From: Zygaena filipendulae | Taxonomy: Eukaryota > Arthropoda > Insecta > Lepidoptera > Zygaenidae | Length of the DNA: 64,000 nucleotides | Direction: 5' to 3' | NCBI GenBank assembly: GCA_907165275.2 | Contig: OU015657.1 | Coordinates: 10,563,001 to 10,627,000, forward strand | Shown here: positions 24,263 to 34,790 of the stretch, in pieces | Numbering within the stretch: position 1 is the stretch's first letter | How the letters are laid out: the number at the start of each line of letters is the position of its first letter | The notes under the pieces: generated by a model | Told to the model about the DNA's origin: nothing | Databases searched by the model: none | The model's input: the letters and a program-made list of their open reading frames with translations, nothing else | Translations under genes and position numbers: made by a program

Positions 24263-24585
24263 TAGAATGCAATATTCATTTAAAATTGTCATCGCATTGG
24301 ACGGAGATTAAAAAATCATTAAAATGGCTTGTGCTATAGACATTTTTAAACGTTCGGGGAGAATGTTATATGAAACAAATTATCGTTTATGCATGCAGTT
24401 TTCATCAACATCGAAGATGACTTGGTTACTGAGCAAGCGCATGTTGACTCAAGTGATAATTGCGTAAAAAGTAAATTACTAATGCGTGTCATACTAAGGT
24501 TGGTGAGGTGAACACCCCACGAAGGAGAATCGTTGACCCGAGATGAGAGATCATTATTGTAATATCGAGGCGTGCTCGTACTTAC

Positions 24586-24673
24586 GTCTACTGAGGCAGG
24601 GGGCACTCTAGGGGACGGAAACTCTCCGTATAGTCTATGTTTGCGGTTTTTACTTTGACACACAATACACATG
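24586..24673 (-). CDS. Weak exon candidate with strong donor
   Basis: On the minus strand the block is preceded by 'tttctgcactgcaccatctaag' (acceptor-like) and followed by GTAAGTAC, an excellent donor. Between them 29 codons are open: MCIVCQSKNRKHRLYGE, then FPSPRVPPASVD. If coding, the exon enters in phase 2 and leaves in phase 0. The paired cysteines and basic run are not enough to name a family. No flanking exon is visible within several kilobases, so this may be chance. Confidence 0.15.
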
Positions 24674-24835
24674 CTTAGATGGTGCAGTGCAGAAATGGTG
24701 GTAAAATATTATACATATCTATAGTATACAGGTACCTACCTAGTATACAGGTAGTTGATGGTCTTCGAAAATCAAATTTTGTGAAGCAACTCTACAATGG
24801 TAGAATTGTTACACTCGTTAGCAACACTTACACGG

Positions 24836-25184
24836 ATAATCTTAAATTCGTCACGTTGTTTGTGTGCGATGGACTCCTAAGCTACTGAATCAATCATGAT
24901 GAAATTTGGTCACTATATTGTAATTTGGCCCAACTTAAAAGATAGGATAGTTTTTATCCCGGAATTCCCACGGGAACTCAAATTACCGCGGATGAAATCG
25001 CGGAGGACAACTAGTATTATTATAAATGCGAATGTGAGTTCGATTTTGTTATACGGTTTCACGCTTTAACGGCTCAACCATAGAGGTAATAATGGGCTCA
25101 ATCGATCACCATGAAATTTTTCATACACGTTGTTAGAAGTACAGAGAAGGTTGATAGGAATTAGCGCATATGGAACAGCTAGTA
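24836..25184 (+). repeat. Two R repeats head to tail
   Basis: The first copy ends 'gaggacaactagta' at about 25015. The second begins directly with 'ttattataaatgcgaatgtg' and ends 'tggaacagctagta' at 25184, but has lost part of its core. Confidence 0.75.
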
Positions 25185-25256
25185 TTATTATAAAAAAATC
25201 TTAATCAATCTCAGCAAATTTTTCGCGACATTTGATAGGCAAGAATTTTACATAAA

Positions 25257-25540
25257 TATGTTTTTTTTTATGTCATAGAGGGCAAACGGGCAAGTGGTAC
25301 ACCTGATGGTAAGTGATTACCGCCGCCCATAGACATCTGCAACACCAGAAGGCATGCAGGTGCGTTGCTGACCTGGAATGGGAATGGGAACTGGCTTTCA
25401 AGTGGGGCTGTCGGAACACATCGTTAGGTGCTCGGCGACAGATTTGCAACTTGAAGGTGGTAGCTAGCCAGCCGGGAACTAGAGAGCGCCCTACCACCAT
25501 ACTATGGTTTCCTCACGATATTTTCCTTCACCGACAGCTC
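25257..25540. repeat. 'gggcaaacgggc' dispersed repeat
   Basis: A T-run is followed by 'gagggcaaacgggcaagtgg', 'cacctgatggtaagtgatta' and 'ccgccgcccatagacatctg', ending 'tcctcacgatattttccttc'. These strings mark a very common lepidopteran repeat (likely a LINE 3' end). The 130-codon frame across it is not a gene. Confidence 0.65.
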
Positions 25541-26157
25541 GAGCTCATTGTTATGGTATGGCTCATTACTATGGTAATAAAAAAGCGTTTGAAACTTTGT
25601 GTGAACGCAAGAAAATTCCCAGAAGCGAATAAATATGTAATATTGCGTTCGTCACTTCCGTCGTCTTCATGCGCGTCACTTCCGTTGCCTACTCAAACGT
25701 TTTAGTGCAACTTTTTTTTCGCAAGATGTTTTGTTTAATTTTTTTTCGACGTTAAACTTTAAAGTCACAGTTTGGCTTTTTTATGCTAGTATTTATTTGG
25801 ATATTCTTTCCAATAATAATAATCAGTTCGCAAATATATATTTTATTCATGTGTTTACGAGTATCACGATGATATTATTATTTAAATGTCTACATAAGTA
25901 GGTACCTATAGTTAATGTTGGTAAAGATAAACAAGGCCGCCCGGGCCGAACCTTGAACTTTATTATTTAGCAACTCGAGATCCGCATAATTAATAATAAT
26001 TTATCACAAGACCGACCAAGCGAACGAAATATCGATTACGATCACTCGTTTTTGCACTTGCATAAATATTTTTATCTACAACTTATAGCGCGGTCGCTAT
26101 AATTAGTAGGTACATGTACTAGGTACTAAGGTAAATTGAACCAAAAATATAACTTGA
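25541..26157. other. No gene recognised
   Basis: AT-rich spacer without assignable repeats or frames. Confidence 0.5.
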
Positions 26158-26239
26158 AAAAAAAAACCGGCCAAGTACAAGTCGAACTCAAGCAAAGAGG
26201 GTTCTGTACAGCAAATAGCAATCGCAAAAAAATCATGTA

Positions 26240-26472
26240 CAGTGGGCCACATAAACAAGTATACCACCTTGTAAAATTTATACTGCTGTAAAACTTCTTT
26301 ATGACGTTATAAGTTGCCGTTTTTGCAGCTCCAATATTCGTTTTTCGCTTGTATTGGAGTTTGGAGCTTGGAGCAGCAAAAACGGCAACTTACAACGTCA
26401 TACAGACGTTTTACAAAAAGTATACATTTCACAAGGTAAGTACTAGTATTAACTTGTCTATGTGGCCCACTG
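26240..26472. mobile_element. Tc1-type MITE with TA duplication
   Basis: Flanked by TA on both sides. Ends are CAGTGGGCCACATA and TATGTGGCCCACTG, the CAGT start being characteristic of Tc1 elements. Complementarity continues inward through 'taagttgccgtttttgcagc' and 'gcaaaaacggcaacttac'. No transposase is encoded. Confidence 0.85.
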
Positions 26473-26520
26473 TACTTAATATAATTAGAAATTTACGTTT
26501 TTGGATAATTTGGTTATTGG

Positions 26521-26556
26521 AACGGCCCTTAAAGGGAAAACCCTTTAGGGGCCGTT
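26521..26556. repeat. Hairpin at the left edge of the 26548 MITE
   Basis: 'aacggcccttaaaggg' pairs with 'ccctttaggggccgtt' across an AAAA loop with one mismatch. The left arm lies outside the MITE and looks like the inverted end of a second copy of the same element. Confidence 0.7.
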
Positions 26557-26913
26557 CAAGTATTACGTAAGCACTATAGGGGGGCGGAGGGTTTGCTTAT
26601 TTTTGATGACAAGGGGGATGGGGGGATCTAAATGGTGATTACATCAGCAGTAATTATTTACATTTTTACACATAATATGGCAACCCTGATATTGTCTATG
26701 CTTTAAAACGAAATGCATTTACGGGGATTTCTACAAATAATGACCTTGTTTCTAGACTTCTAACTGCTGCATCTGCTCATGAATCAATCAATTGTACCAA
26801 TGTTTACGTAACCATGGGGGGAGGGGTAAGCGCTTTGCTTACTTTTGCTGACAAGGGGGAGAGGTGGGTTAATAATTGCAAAAAATCTGCTTATGTAATA
26901 CTTGAACGACCCC
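26548..26913. mobile_element. MITE with TTA target duplication (Harbinger-like)
   Basis: Flanked by TTA at 26545-26547 and 26914-26916. Ends GGGGCCGTTCAAGTATTACG and, in complement of the right end, GGGGTCGTTCAAGTATTACA. A 3-bp TTA duplication and GGG-start ends suit PIF/Harbinger-derived MITEs. Inner sub-terminal 'gctta-tttttgatgacaaggg' repeats occur near both ends. Confidence 0.7.
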
Positions 26914-27289
26914 TTAGTTGTACTATAACTTATTTATTGCTTTTAAACAAATTACCCTTAAGTTGTGAATTGTGATTCACTTGCCAAGTTGCCAGTGTCA
27001 TAAACGCGTTCTTTTAATCTTTTGATTGCGTTGACTCAGAAATTTTTCACAGCTCCCAGGGACTGCGGACCTGATTATTATTTGATACTTTCAATTTGAC
27101 ACCTCCATGCGTTACTGTTTTCTCATGAGAAAAAGTGTCTTGACAAACAGACCGATAACAAATAAAAAGATAAATAAAAGTTCCTTTCAAGATACGGAAC
27201 TCTAAAAAAAGCAAACATCGTTAATATATTGCTAAAACATTGGCACGATTTTAGTTAAATGCGATGTTTACTGTTTATGTTTTAATAAT

Positions 27290-27478
27290 TGTGATAAAAA
27301 AAAAATAGTAGACAAATATTTTTTGCTTTTTCAAATGAATGAAAATACACTTGGATAAAGCGCATTAAAGTTTGGGAGTGGGTCGTCATAATATGCGGGT
27401 AAAAACTGCAGTTGCTTGTGACGTCACGCGACGTTTTGACTCGACGTATCTCCGTTACTTTTTGCTTATTTAAAAAAC
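27290..27478. mobile_element. Partial inverted copy of the TAGTCCGT MITE
   Basis: 'ggataaagcgcattaaagtt', 'tgggagtgggtcgtca' and 'gtgacgtcacgcgacg' are the reverse complement of the interior of the copy at 57921-58182. The outer TAGTCCGT ends are lost. Confidence 0.55.
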
Positions 27479-28225
27479 TAAAAAGCTAAAAATAAAAAGC
27501 TAATAATAACAAAATACCGATTTAATCCAAAAGACAAAAACACTCGTAATATTATTATTGGTTTGTGCTACAACTGATCGGTTTGAATTCGGTGACTTGA
27601 ATTTGAATATAGTTTTGTGTTTTTGGAAGTCGGTTTTAATTTTTTTGTTAAAATTTTGTTTATTTCTCGCTTTTAAGTGACTTAGTTGGTAATTTCTCTA
27701 AATTACAATAGCCTAATGTCAACTGCTCATCGCCTTTTACAAAATATTGCTTTTCCCGACGCAGGGACGTTAATTGTTGAGGAGTTCTCCTGATACATCA
27801 TCATCAGTTCCACTTCACCATATACATTATGACGAGCATAAATTGTTTAGAAAACACATTAAAGTTAACGAATCGGAATCTGTGAAATACTTATTATTTA
27901 GTAGTTCTGATGACCAACTGTGGTCTTCATCATCAATTCCACTTCTTCAAATTTACTTTCCGAAAGCAAATAAACGATTTACTATAAAAAATCGCTTTAG
28001 GTATTACTCCAAGATCCCATCATCAGATCTCGACTTGGTGACAATGGAATCAATTTGGGAGTATCCCCTTTCAAACAAAAAAACAATTTTTGACCATTGG
28101 AAGTATACCCTTTCAAACAAAAAAAGAATTTTTCAAGTCGGTTCAACCGTCTTCGAGTAATCGGTGAACATACATAAAAAAAAGACATACATACAATCGA
28201 ACATAGAACCTCCTCCTTTGTGGAA
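27470..28225. repeat. 'accgacttcc/ggaagtcggt' elements, composite
   Basis: A left part ends with 'gtgtttttggaagtcggttt' near 27645, while its blocks match the start of 12345-12968. The right part (27670-28225) carries 'aatagcctaatgtcaactgc', 'gcagggacgttaattgttga' and 'gaacctcctcctttgtgg'. The 128-codon frame at 27774-28160 is repeat-derived. Confidence 0.6.
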
Positions 28226-28611
28226 AAAAAAAAGGTTTTGTCTGAAATAAAGATTTTATTATTATTATTAATACTTTTTTAATTCTACAGGATGGACTAA
28301 AAAAAAATTGTCAAATAGCCTTCCTATTTTCGAATTCATTCTCTGATTTATTTGCGCAATAGCGATCATCTGATATGTTATTTTAATATAATGTTACAAT
28401 TTATTTAATTAGGTTCCTTATATTTTGTTTTATTATTTTTCATTATAACCCGTTTATGCAGAAGACTCCGCTAATACAAGTTGTTTTTGTATTTTACCCT
28501 GAGACCTAAGTTTACACCTATCTCTATAGTCTTATAGCCGCTAAACAATACCTAGCTTTAATAGTATAAAACAACAAACAGCCTATATACTCAATATAAA
28601 GATAATCACTA

Positions 28612-28987
28612 CATAGTAAGTCGCTTCCTGCTGTCTGTCTGTCCTTATGTATGCTTAGATCTTTAAAACTACGCAACGGATTTTCATGCGGTTTTCACCA
28701 ATAGATAGAGTGATTCATGAGGAAGGTTTATTTTATCTATATTTTATCCAAAAATTCTCGCGGCATCTCCGAAATTACCGCGGGTGAAACCTCGGCGGAC
28801 AGCTAGTACATAATAATTATTATAAGTTTTTATATGTGAATGTGAATTCATTTGTTTGTTTGTTACTCTTACACGTCTTAACTGCACAATCGATGAAATT
28901 TTGCATACAAGTACAAAAAAGGACGTGGGGTTCTTCTTATCATGGAATTCCCGAGGGAACTCTGAGAAGCAGGAAACAGCTATTGTA
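28612..28987 (+). repeat. RTE-type tail followed by an R copy
   Basis: The first unit has 'tgctgtctgtctgtccttat', 'aactacgcaacggattttca', 'atagatagagtgattcatga' and ends 'ggcggacagctagta' near 28807. The second begins 'cataataattattataag' and ends 'aggaaacagctattg'. This is a head-to-tail pair of different subfamilies. Confidence 0.75.
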
Positions 28988-29399
28988 AGTGAAAAAACTC
29001 GTATGTGAGTGCGCGTGCGCCGGTGGCGCGTGCTGCGGCGACCACACCAGGCAGCCATGTAGCGCTAACATTTAACTTTCGACTATTTTTGGCAGAGGTT
29101 GTGTTACGAAACGCTTTGCGAAAGCGGCCGCTGGTTGCGCCTCGACAACCCGATGGGTGGCTTTGAGTTCAGCCTTTATCAGTCGTATTTATCGCTGCTC
29201 ATTCACGATCCCTCAATCAGTGTCACATGAATATCGATTGTCAGTCCATAATAGGCCGTTTTCATATTTCACGCGTCAATGTTAAACGATTATGAAAACC
29301 ACTGATGCCATTAGAATATCCGATCGGTGAAGCGATCTCAATACAAATAGGATCCCTTCGATTGTTTACATCTTTTTCTGATCCGTCTTATTAATAAAT

Positions 29400-29584
29400 A
29401 GGGTTACCAGACGAAAAATGAGAGAACCACATGTTAATTCCCGACATTGTGTGTCAACAGTGTTGTTAATATATTTTGTTATCTGCGTCGTTCTTACTTC
29501 TTAATTTCTGAAACTTTTAGATTAGTTATTCCAGTTTCGAAAATTCCGAACGTGTCAGGAGAATTCCTGCCATCTGGCAACCCT
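29400..29584. mobile_element. MITE-like element, ends AGGGTTACCAGACG / CATCTGGCAACCCT
   Basis: The terminal 14 bases are inverted with three mismatches or fewer. The interior is AT-rich. Superfamily is unassigned. Confidence 0.5.
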
Positions 29585-29689
29585 GGTCGTAGAATGCAAA
29601 CCGTCAGGAATGTTCGACATGTAAGCGAGTAGGTACATAACAGTAAGTGCAGTATCTCGATGTAAACTAGATAGAGGTGGCGGTAAGCT

Positions 29690-29840
29690 ACATCGGCATC
29701 GCTCGGCCGGGGAACTGGTTCAGGCGGGCGCGCCGCGGGCCGGGGCGGCGGGGGATGCGGGCCCAGACGGAGGGACGTCATTGACCTGCGCTCCCTGCCC
29801 CCCACCCCCTCCCCCCTCCCCGACCCCGCGCCACACCCCT
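29690..29840. promoter_or_regulatory. GC island with minus-strand G-quadruplex tract
   Basis: Strong GC island (gggcgcgccgcgggccgggg) followed at 29793-29827 by a nearly pure C tract broken by single bases. On the minus strand this gives five runs of four or more Gs with one- or two-base loops, an ideal intramolecular G-quadruplex. A long open frame across it on the minus strand is a composition artefact. Confidence 0.45.
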
Positions 29841-30228
29841 GTCGCGACAATCGCACAAATCGTATCAATGCGCTGATGCACCGCAAAACAAATTTGGCGT
29901 AACGAAACGGAGATGTTTTTATCTCGTCGCAAAAAAAAAAAAAAAAAACAACCGGAACGGTTTTTTTGCGCATCGTATCGGTGGAAACAAGTATGTTCAC
30001 CGTAAGTAGGTAAACACACGCAAAACAATGGTGTAGAGTGTAGACTGGAGGTGAACAATATCTCACCGAGTTAACGGTACACGGACGTCGGACACAGAGT
30101 ACTATTTATTTTAAATATTTCGTCATTGAATTTAGTTTAGAAAACTAAAATAATCTTTTGTTACTATTGTGCTGTAAATTTGAAATCACATATTATGTAG
30201 TATATAAAAACTTTTCCAAAGGTTTCAG

Positions 30229-30363
30229 CGTACTGTGCGAGACAAGTGTGGCACGGGAATACTGGAGCGAACAGTTGAACATTTGGGTCCGCCCGCCACG
30301 GCCTCGGGGCACGGCGCCCCCACACTGGGTCAAGTTCATTATTTATGGAAGAATAGTCGAGGG
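30229..30363 (+). CDS. Candidate internal exon, 45 codons
   Basis: The block starts after 'tttccaaaggtttcag' (acceptor) and ends before GTGAGTTT (donor). Its length of 135 nt is a multiple of three. In phase 0 it reads RTVRDKCGTGILERTVEHLG, then PPATASGHGAP...LWKNSRG without a stop; the +1 frame is also open (...YWSEQLNIWVRPPRPRG). It is far more GC-rich than the surrounding intron-like DNA and is not part of a recognised repeat. No adjoining exon is identifiable, so the gene and strand context are unknown. It could be a cassette exon or a noncoding exon of a plus-strand gene. Confidence 0.35.
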
Positions 30364-31540
30364 GTGAGTTTTTTATTTAAAAAATCTTCCAGACCTTACC
30401 GCCTTGTTTTAAAGATAAAGATAAAATCTCCGATTACAATTAAAATTTAAAATCAACATAGAGCTAGCAATACGATTTATAAATTCCTATTTTGGACACG
30501 AATCGGCTAAAGATGGGAAGATAATTTTTTTCTTTGAAAACTAATCAATTATGGACATAATATTATTGCATAGATACGGTTCGTGCTATTGCGTATTGGA
30601 CAATAGTATGTATACTATGTAGGTTATTTACCTATTTTTATTACTAACCTACGTCAATGACACAGTTTAAAATCAGTGTAACAATACGTAGGTAGCAGAG
30701 ATACCTCAATTAGGTACCTACTCACTAAATACAATATTTAAAAAAAATCCAAGGCAGCACTAGGTTTTCACTTGACGGCAAAAACCTTGAGGTTGCAAAT
30801 AAATTTCTTTGTTTAAAACTGAGTCTGACTAGTGACTGGACATAATTGTAAGAAAAAATTACGATTAATACGAAGGAGATTTTTAAATTAAGAACACAAA
30901 ATGTCTGAAGATTGAGCACTAGGTTATTTATTGCTAGTACGAGGAAAGACACTTGCGAAAATGTTTTTTTTTTGGCAATGTACACGATTTTGTGAGTCAA
31001 TGTTATAGTATAGAGTGATAGTTTTATTCAAAATTCCGATCATAATTAAAGCACAAAACCAATAGTGTGCGTGGAATGACGCAATATAATTTTCGGTGAC
31101 ACGCACACAAGGGCACGAATATTTGGACATAGATGAGCAATAGTGTGTTAACCCACATTGGAGAAATTTTGAGTAAATCGTGTTTTAAAATCATAGCGTC
31201 ACTTTGTTTCAATATTTTTTTATGTTTAACATTTTGTTGGTATTTAAACAATGTAATAAAGTAAACACATAATTATAAAACGTTTTATAACGCTCAATAA
31301 AGCGTTCTGAATCAATAACTTAATATTGTGGGTTAACATGTTATTGCTTATCTGCGTCCATTTATTTGTATACCACGTACCTATTTAACTGACTATCTTT
31401 CTGGCCTATCTTGAAATGGCTTCACTCTGCTTGCGCTCATTGACGTAAGTCTTTGCGGAAATAATATGTGCGTAAAATCACTCTGCACTCTTGTCAATAC
31501 TAATTTTTATTTTTTTACCGAGAAAATAATAATAATAGAC
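30364..31540. other. No gene recognised
   Basis: AT-rich sequence. Minus-strand frames of 60-90 codons near 30725-31251 have no motifs. Confidence 0.5.
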
Positions 31541-31737
31541 AGGTAACGAAGCTGGCGAAGTAGCTCCGCTCCGAAAATAAAGGGTTCCTGGATTCAAGTC
31601 TCGGTGGTGGTGGGCTTTGCGTGGGTGATAAACTCAGGGTTCCACTTTTCCGTGCCATTAGTGTATCATTCCACATCCGTAGAATGACATTATACAATAA
31701 TTTAATTTAGTGTAGAATCAAACAAATCTGTGGGTTC
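31541..31737 (+). mobile_element. tRNA-derived SINE, degenerate
   Basis: An A box (tggcgaagtag) and B-box-like ggattcaagtc lie about 50 bases apart, followed by 'tcggtggtggtgggctttgc' and 'aactcagggttccacttttc'. The same body follows the tRNA-like head at 54943-55208. Polymerase III promoter boxes are still near consensus. Confidence 0.65.
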
Positions 31738-32867
31738 TGAACAAATAAGGTTATTATCCTCTCGATTTTATATAATTCGTTGCAAATGCAACGCAGGCGT
31801 GTTAACTTCGTTAGCGCGATTCAGGATTTCCATCTCTAGTGGTTATTAGTCGCTTCGTTGTAGTTCGTGACTTGTGACGTAGAGGTCGCCACAAATGTAC
31901 GTATTAAATATCTAAATCTTATAAAAATAGCCGACCACCAATGACAGGACAAGATCTGTTATCATAATTATTATTATACGAGTGAAATTCTTCGGAATGT
32001 TATTTTTACCCTATAGAATGTTATGGAAGTAGAAGGGGTGCTGATGTAGACCCAACTCGTGGTGTAGTGTGGTGTTAAAAAAGAAATAGAAACCGGGTCG
32101 TCGCGTCGATGGCGCGATCAGGTAAAATCCCAGACGAGCTTTGGCCCTTCCCTGACGCGTGTTGAATATTTGTGTTGCCTCGTGTAACGTATGTATTATG
32201 TATTATTGATCAACAGAATACAATAAATATCCCTAAAATTTATAGTTATTTGTAACCTGTTTCTATGACTACAGAGTTTGACAAAATTAGAGACACACAG
32301 AATTTAGTTAGGTACTTACAAAATTAGGATTGTTTAAAAGTTTACTATACGTACCAACGCGAACGTAAGAAATATTTAATTTGTTTTTTATGAAAGTAAT
32401 CCATAATATGCTTTTATAATACTAAGACTCTCCATATTTTCTTGGAAAATCAAAGATCATCAATCATCATCAGTTAAATTATGTTGGTGAGTATTACCTA
32501 TATTATAGAATATATATAATTGTGTACACATTGAAGAAATTTTTCACGCCTTTCACAAAGCTATTGCAAATAATAATTTTATGGTAACAATTTAAAAGGT
32601 ACTTACGTTTCTGATTTACTCTGCTATGTTCACGGTAATCGTAAATAATTTCTGTAACAAAAGAAAGTTAATTATTAATTAATGTCAAGATTTTGTTATT
32701 TAATGTTTCTAACCCTCACTAATTAAGATATACCTACATAATACATATATGACCTACCTACTTATAGCGTTTTAAAATCCCCTAACCTAAGTATTACAAA
32801 ATTTAAAATAAAATATTCAAAGTAGGTATGTTTTAAACAATTAGTTTATTTTTATACTACATAGCTG
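31738..32867. other. No gene recognised
   Basis: Mixed composition with a moderately CG-rich patch near 32090-32160 (gggtcgtcgcgtcgatggcg). No repeats or exons can be supported. Confidence 0.45.
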
Positions 32868-32935
32868 GCGAAGTCACCCCCATCAATTTCGGAATTTACG
32901 AACGAACTCTTTATATCAGGACTAGCTGTCCCCGT
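32868..32935 (-). repeat. R repeat fragment
   Basis: 'agctggcgaagtcaccccca' and 'tcaatttcggaatttacgaa' are a decayed reverse 3' end. Confidence 0.35.
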
Positions 32936-33029
32936 ATCTTGAATAGCGTTAGATGATTCATAAAGATTTTAGAAACACTGATGATTAATTAAAACGCCAA
33001 AAAAAAAAAGTTTTATCATGAATAGTATA

Positions 33030-33456
33030 CATATTTCATTACAAGTGCGGAAAGGCTGTCATTGCAAAGAGTTCCGACAAATGTCGACCCGAGCCGAGGC
33101 GAAGGTGAGGGTTGACAGTCGGAACTCTTTGCAATGACGGTTCCGCACGTGTACTGAACAACTATTTTTAATACAGTTGCGAAAAAAATGAAGAAATTTA
33201 GTAAAATAATAAAAACACAAACTCAACTAAGTTCCAACTGTGATCAAGAGATGGCGCTAGTCGTATTAGTAATACGAAACCTACGTTGCGCAATACAAAA
33301 AGTGTGTCAAAGTCGTTTCGCCATTTTTGACAGTTGGGAAAGAGAACGCACGAGTTCGGAAAAGGTAAAGAAAAACCTCGAGTATGTAATAGCCCACTTC
33401 CCGAACGCTATACGTCCCTGCAATATGCCACTTTTTGAGAAACTGTATTAAAAATG
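33030..33456. mobile_element. Double-hairpin repeat unit, copy 1
   Basis: Left half: 'gctgtcattgcaaagagttc' pairs with 'gaactctttgcaatgacggt', flanked by aagtgcgg and ccgcac. Right half: 'tttttaatacagttgcg' pairs with 'gagaaactgtattaaaaa'. The unit recurs twice in tandem at 46838-47699. The 66-codon frame inside (MALVVLVIRNLRC...) is broken in one copy, so it is not a gene. Confidence 0.75.
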
Positions 33457-34160
33457 ATATTACGTTTACAATATGACAAGCAAATCATTCGCAGGTATTT
33501 TACATGATCTATTTTTTGGTAACTTCAATTCAAAGTATCCAATAGGTTTTATGACTGTAAACATAGATTGACAATACGCTCGGCCGCTAAGCTTTCCCAC
33601 GCAGCGGTCAAATGATCTCATGCTAACAAAATGCCGTTGGATAGCAGAGACTATTGTCTATAGATACCACTTGACGGAAAGCAATGTGATTGGCTATTTG
33701 AAATGTACTTTGTGGTGACTGGTATTTGATTGCGTCGCAACGATCTGATTGGTTTTTAATTTTGATCATTCTTCACCCAAAATTGGTTGACCCGGATTGC
33801 ATAGCAAAAGTTTTTATTGTTCGTCTATTCTCTTATAATGTCTTTGACTGTTAAGTTACACCGGTTGAAATATTTTTCACGCATTACTCAAAACAAGGGT
33901 TTGGTAGATAACGGCATTATAGACATAACAAGGCAGAACTTAACATACAACATAAATTACTACCAGAAATTTAATGAAAAAAAAAGCTTTTTTTGTTTTT
34001 CGCCAGTAGTAATTTTCCGTTATAGGGAACGTGCACAACGACGGTGCTGCCGACTGGCGTCGCCAATCCGAATCTGGTACTCTATTGATAACTGCCATTG
34101 ACATTTATGACAAGGAAAAAGATTAATATTATTTGTAAAAATTAATATTGTCGCTAATCA
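33457..34160. other. No supported gene
   Basis: Contains the motif run 'attggctatttg', 'gattggtttttaa' (CCAAT-like on the opposite strand) and a 94-codon frame without motifs. Confidence 0.35.
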
Positions 34161-34261
34161 TAATGCATTGTTGTATTTCTGGATGTATCAATACATCGAC
34201 AAAAAATAAAAACTAAATAAAAATTTCAAAAGGAAAGAGAATTCAGAAAATTATTTACCAC

Positions 34262-34443
34262 TAGCTGTTCGGAGTTCCGGACAGTTCCGGAGTTCTGGAA
34301 TTCCGAACAGCTAGAAGTAAATAAACCCCCTTGAAAACTTGTATGCAAAATTTCATTATGATCGGTTGTGCCATTAAGGCGTAAAAGCGTAACAAACAAA
34401 CAAATAAACAAAAACTCACTTTCGCATTTATAATATTAGTAAG
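34262..34443 (-). repeat. R repeat copy, inverted
   Basis: 'actagctgttcggagttccg', 'acttgtatgcaaaatttcat', 'tatgatcggttgtgcc', head 'actttcgcatttataatatt'. The GC-rich core is replaced by a self-complementary 'agctgttcggagttccgg' segment. Confidence 0.7.
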
Positions 34444-34637
34444 GACTATTTTCTTATCGTAAACATTGGATATTTTAGTTTGTGCGACAATTTTACCAGT
34501 TTTCACAGCCTCATGTTCTTCATTTAATCATCCTCCTCATCCTAATCTCTTCAACCTCCAATACATGGCCGAAGCTTTTGACCTTTTGACATATTTTGGC
34601 CACGCTGACGATCATTAATTATTATATATATTATTGA

Positions 34638-34790
34638 CTAGCTGTGCCCCGCGGTAATTTCGGAGTTCCCGCGGTAATTCCGGGATAAAAAGTACCCTAT
34701 GTCCTTCTCTGTACCCCTGACAACGTGCATGCCAAATTTCATCCAAATCCGTTCAGCCGTTTTTGCGTGATTGAGTAAACGTATGCCTCG
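34638..34790 (-). repeat. R repeat copy, inverted
   Basis: 'gactagctgtgccccgcggt', 'ttcggagttcccgcggtaat', 'aaaaagtaccctatgtcctt', 'ctgacaacgtgcatgcc', 'atccgttcagccgtttttgc'. One of the best preserved copies. Confidence 0.85.

Larger units (their letters stand above)
26158..27212 (+). repeat. 'aaccggccaag...ggaactct' element, interrupted
   Basis: The left end 'aaaaccggccaagtacaagt' and 'gagggttctgtacag' match the start of a lepidopteran-wide repeat. The right end 'gacaaacagaccgataacaa' then 'gatacggaactctaaaaaaa' matches its finish. The two parts are separated by a Tc1-type MITE (26240-26472) and a TTA-flanked MITE (26548-26913). The family is known to me only by these end motifs. Confidence 0.5.

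Noticed and set aside
24346..24584. Continuation of the 108-codon minus-strand frame
   Set aside because: A consensus donor interrupts it, and the remainder has no motif; only the part before the donor is kept as a weak exon candidate.
25313..25705. 130-codon frame
   Set aside because: Most of it lies in the 'gggcaaacgggc' dispersed repeat.
29494..30066. 190-codon minus-strand frame
   Set aside because: It crosses a MITE and the GC/C-rich tract; its Pro/Gly/Arg-rich middle reflects composition, and no splice or family signal supports it.
33241..33451. Short frame MALVVLVIRNLRC... present in repeat copies 1 and 2
   Set aside because: Copy 3 loses the frame by a single-base deletion, and the stop is formed by the element's inverted end, so it is a by-product of the repeat.
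34162..34200. Short THAP-like start (MHCCISGCINTSTKN)
   Set aside because: Only 15 or so codons before a stop, and no CEDHF-type continuation downstream; similarity is too short to call.
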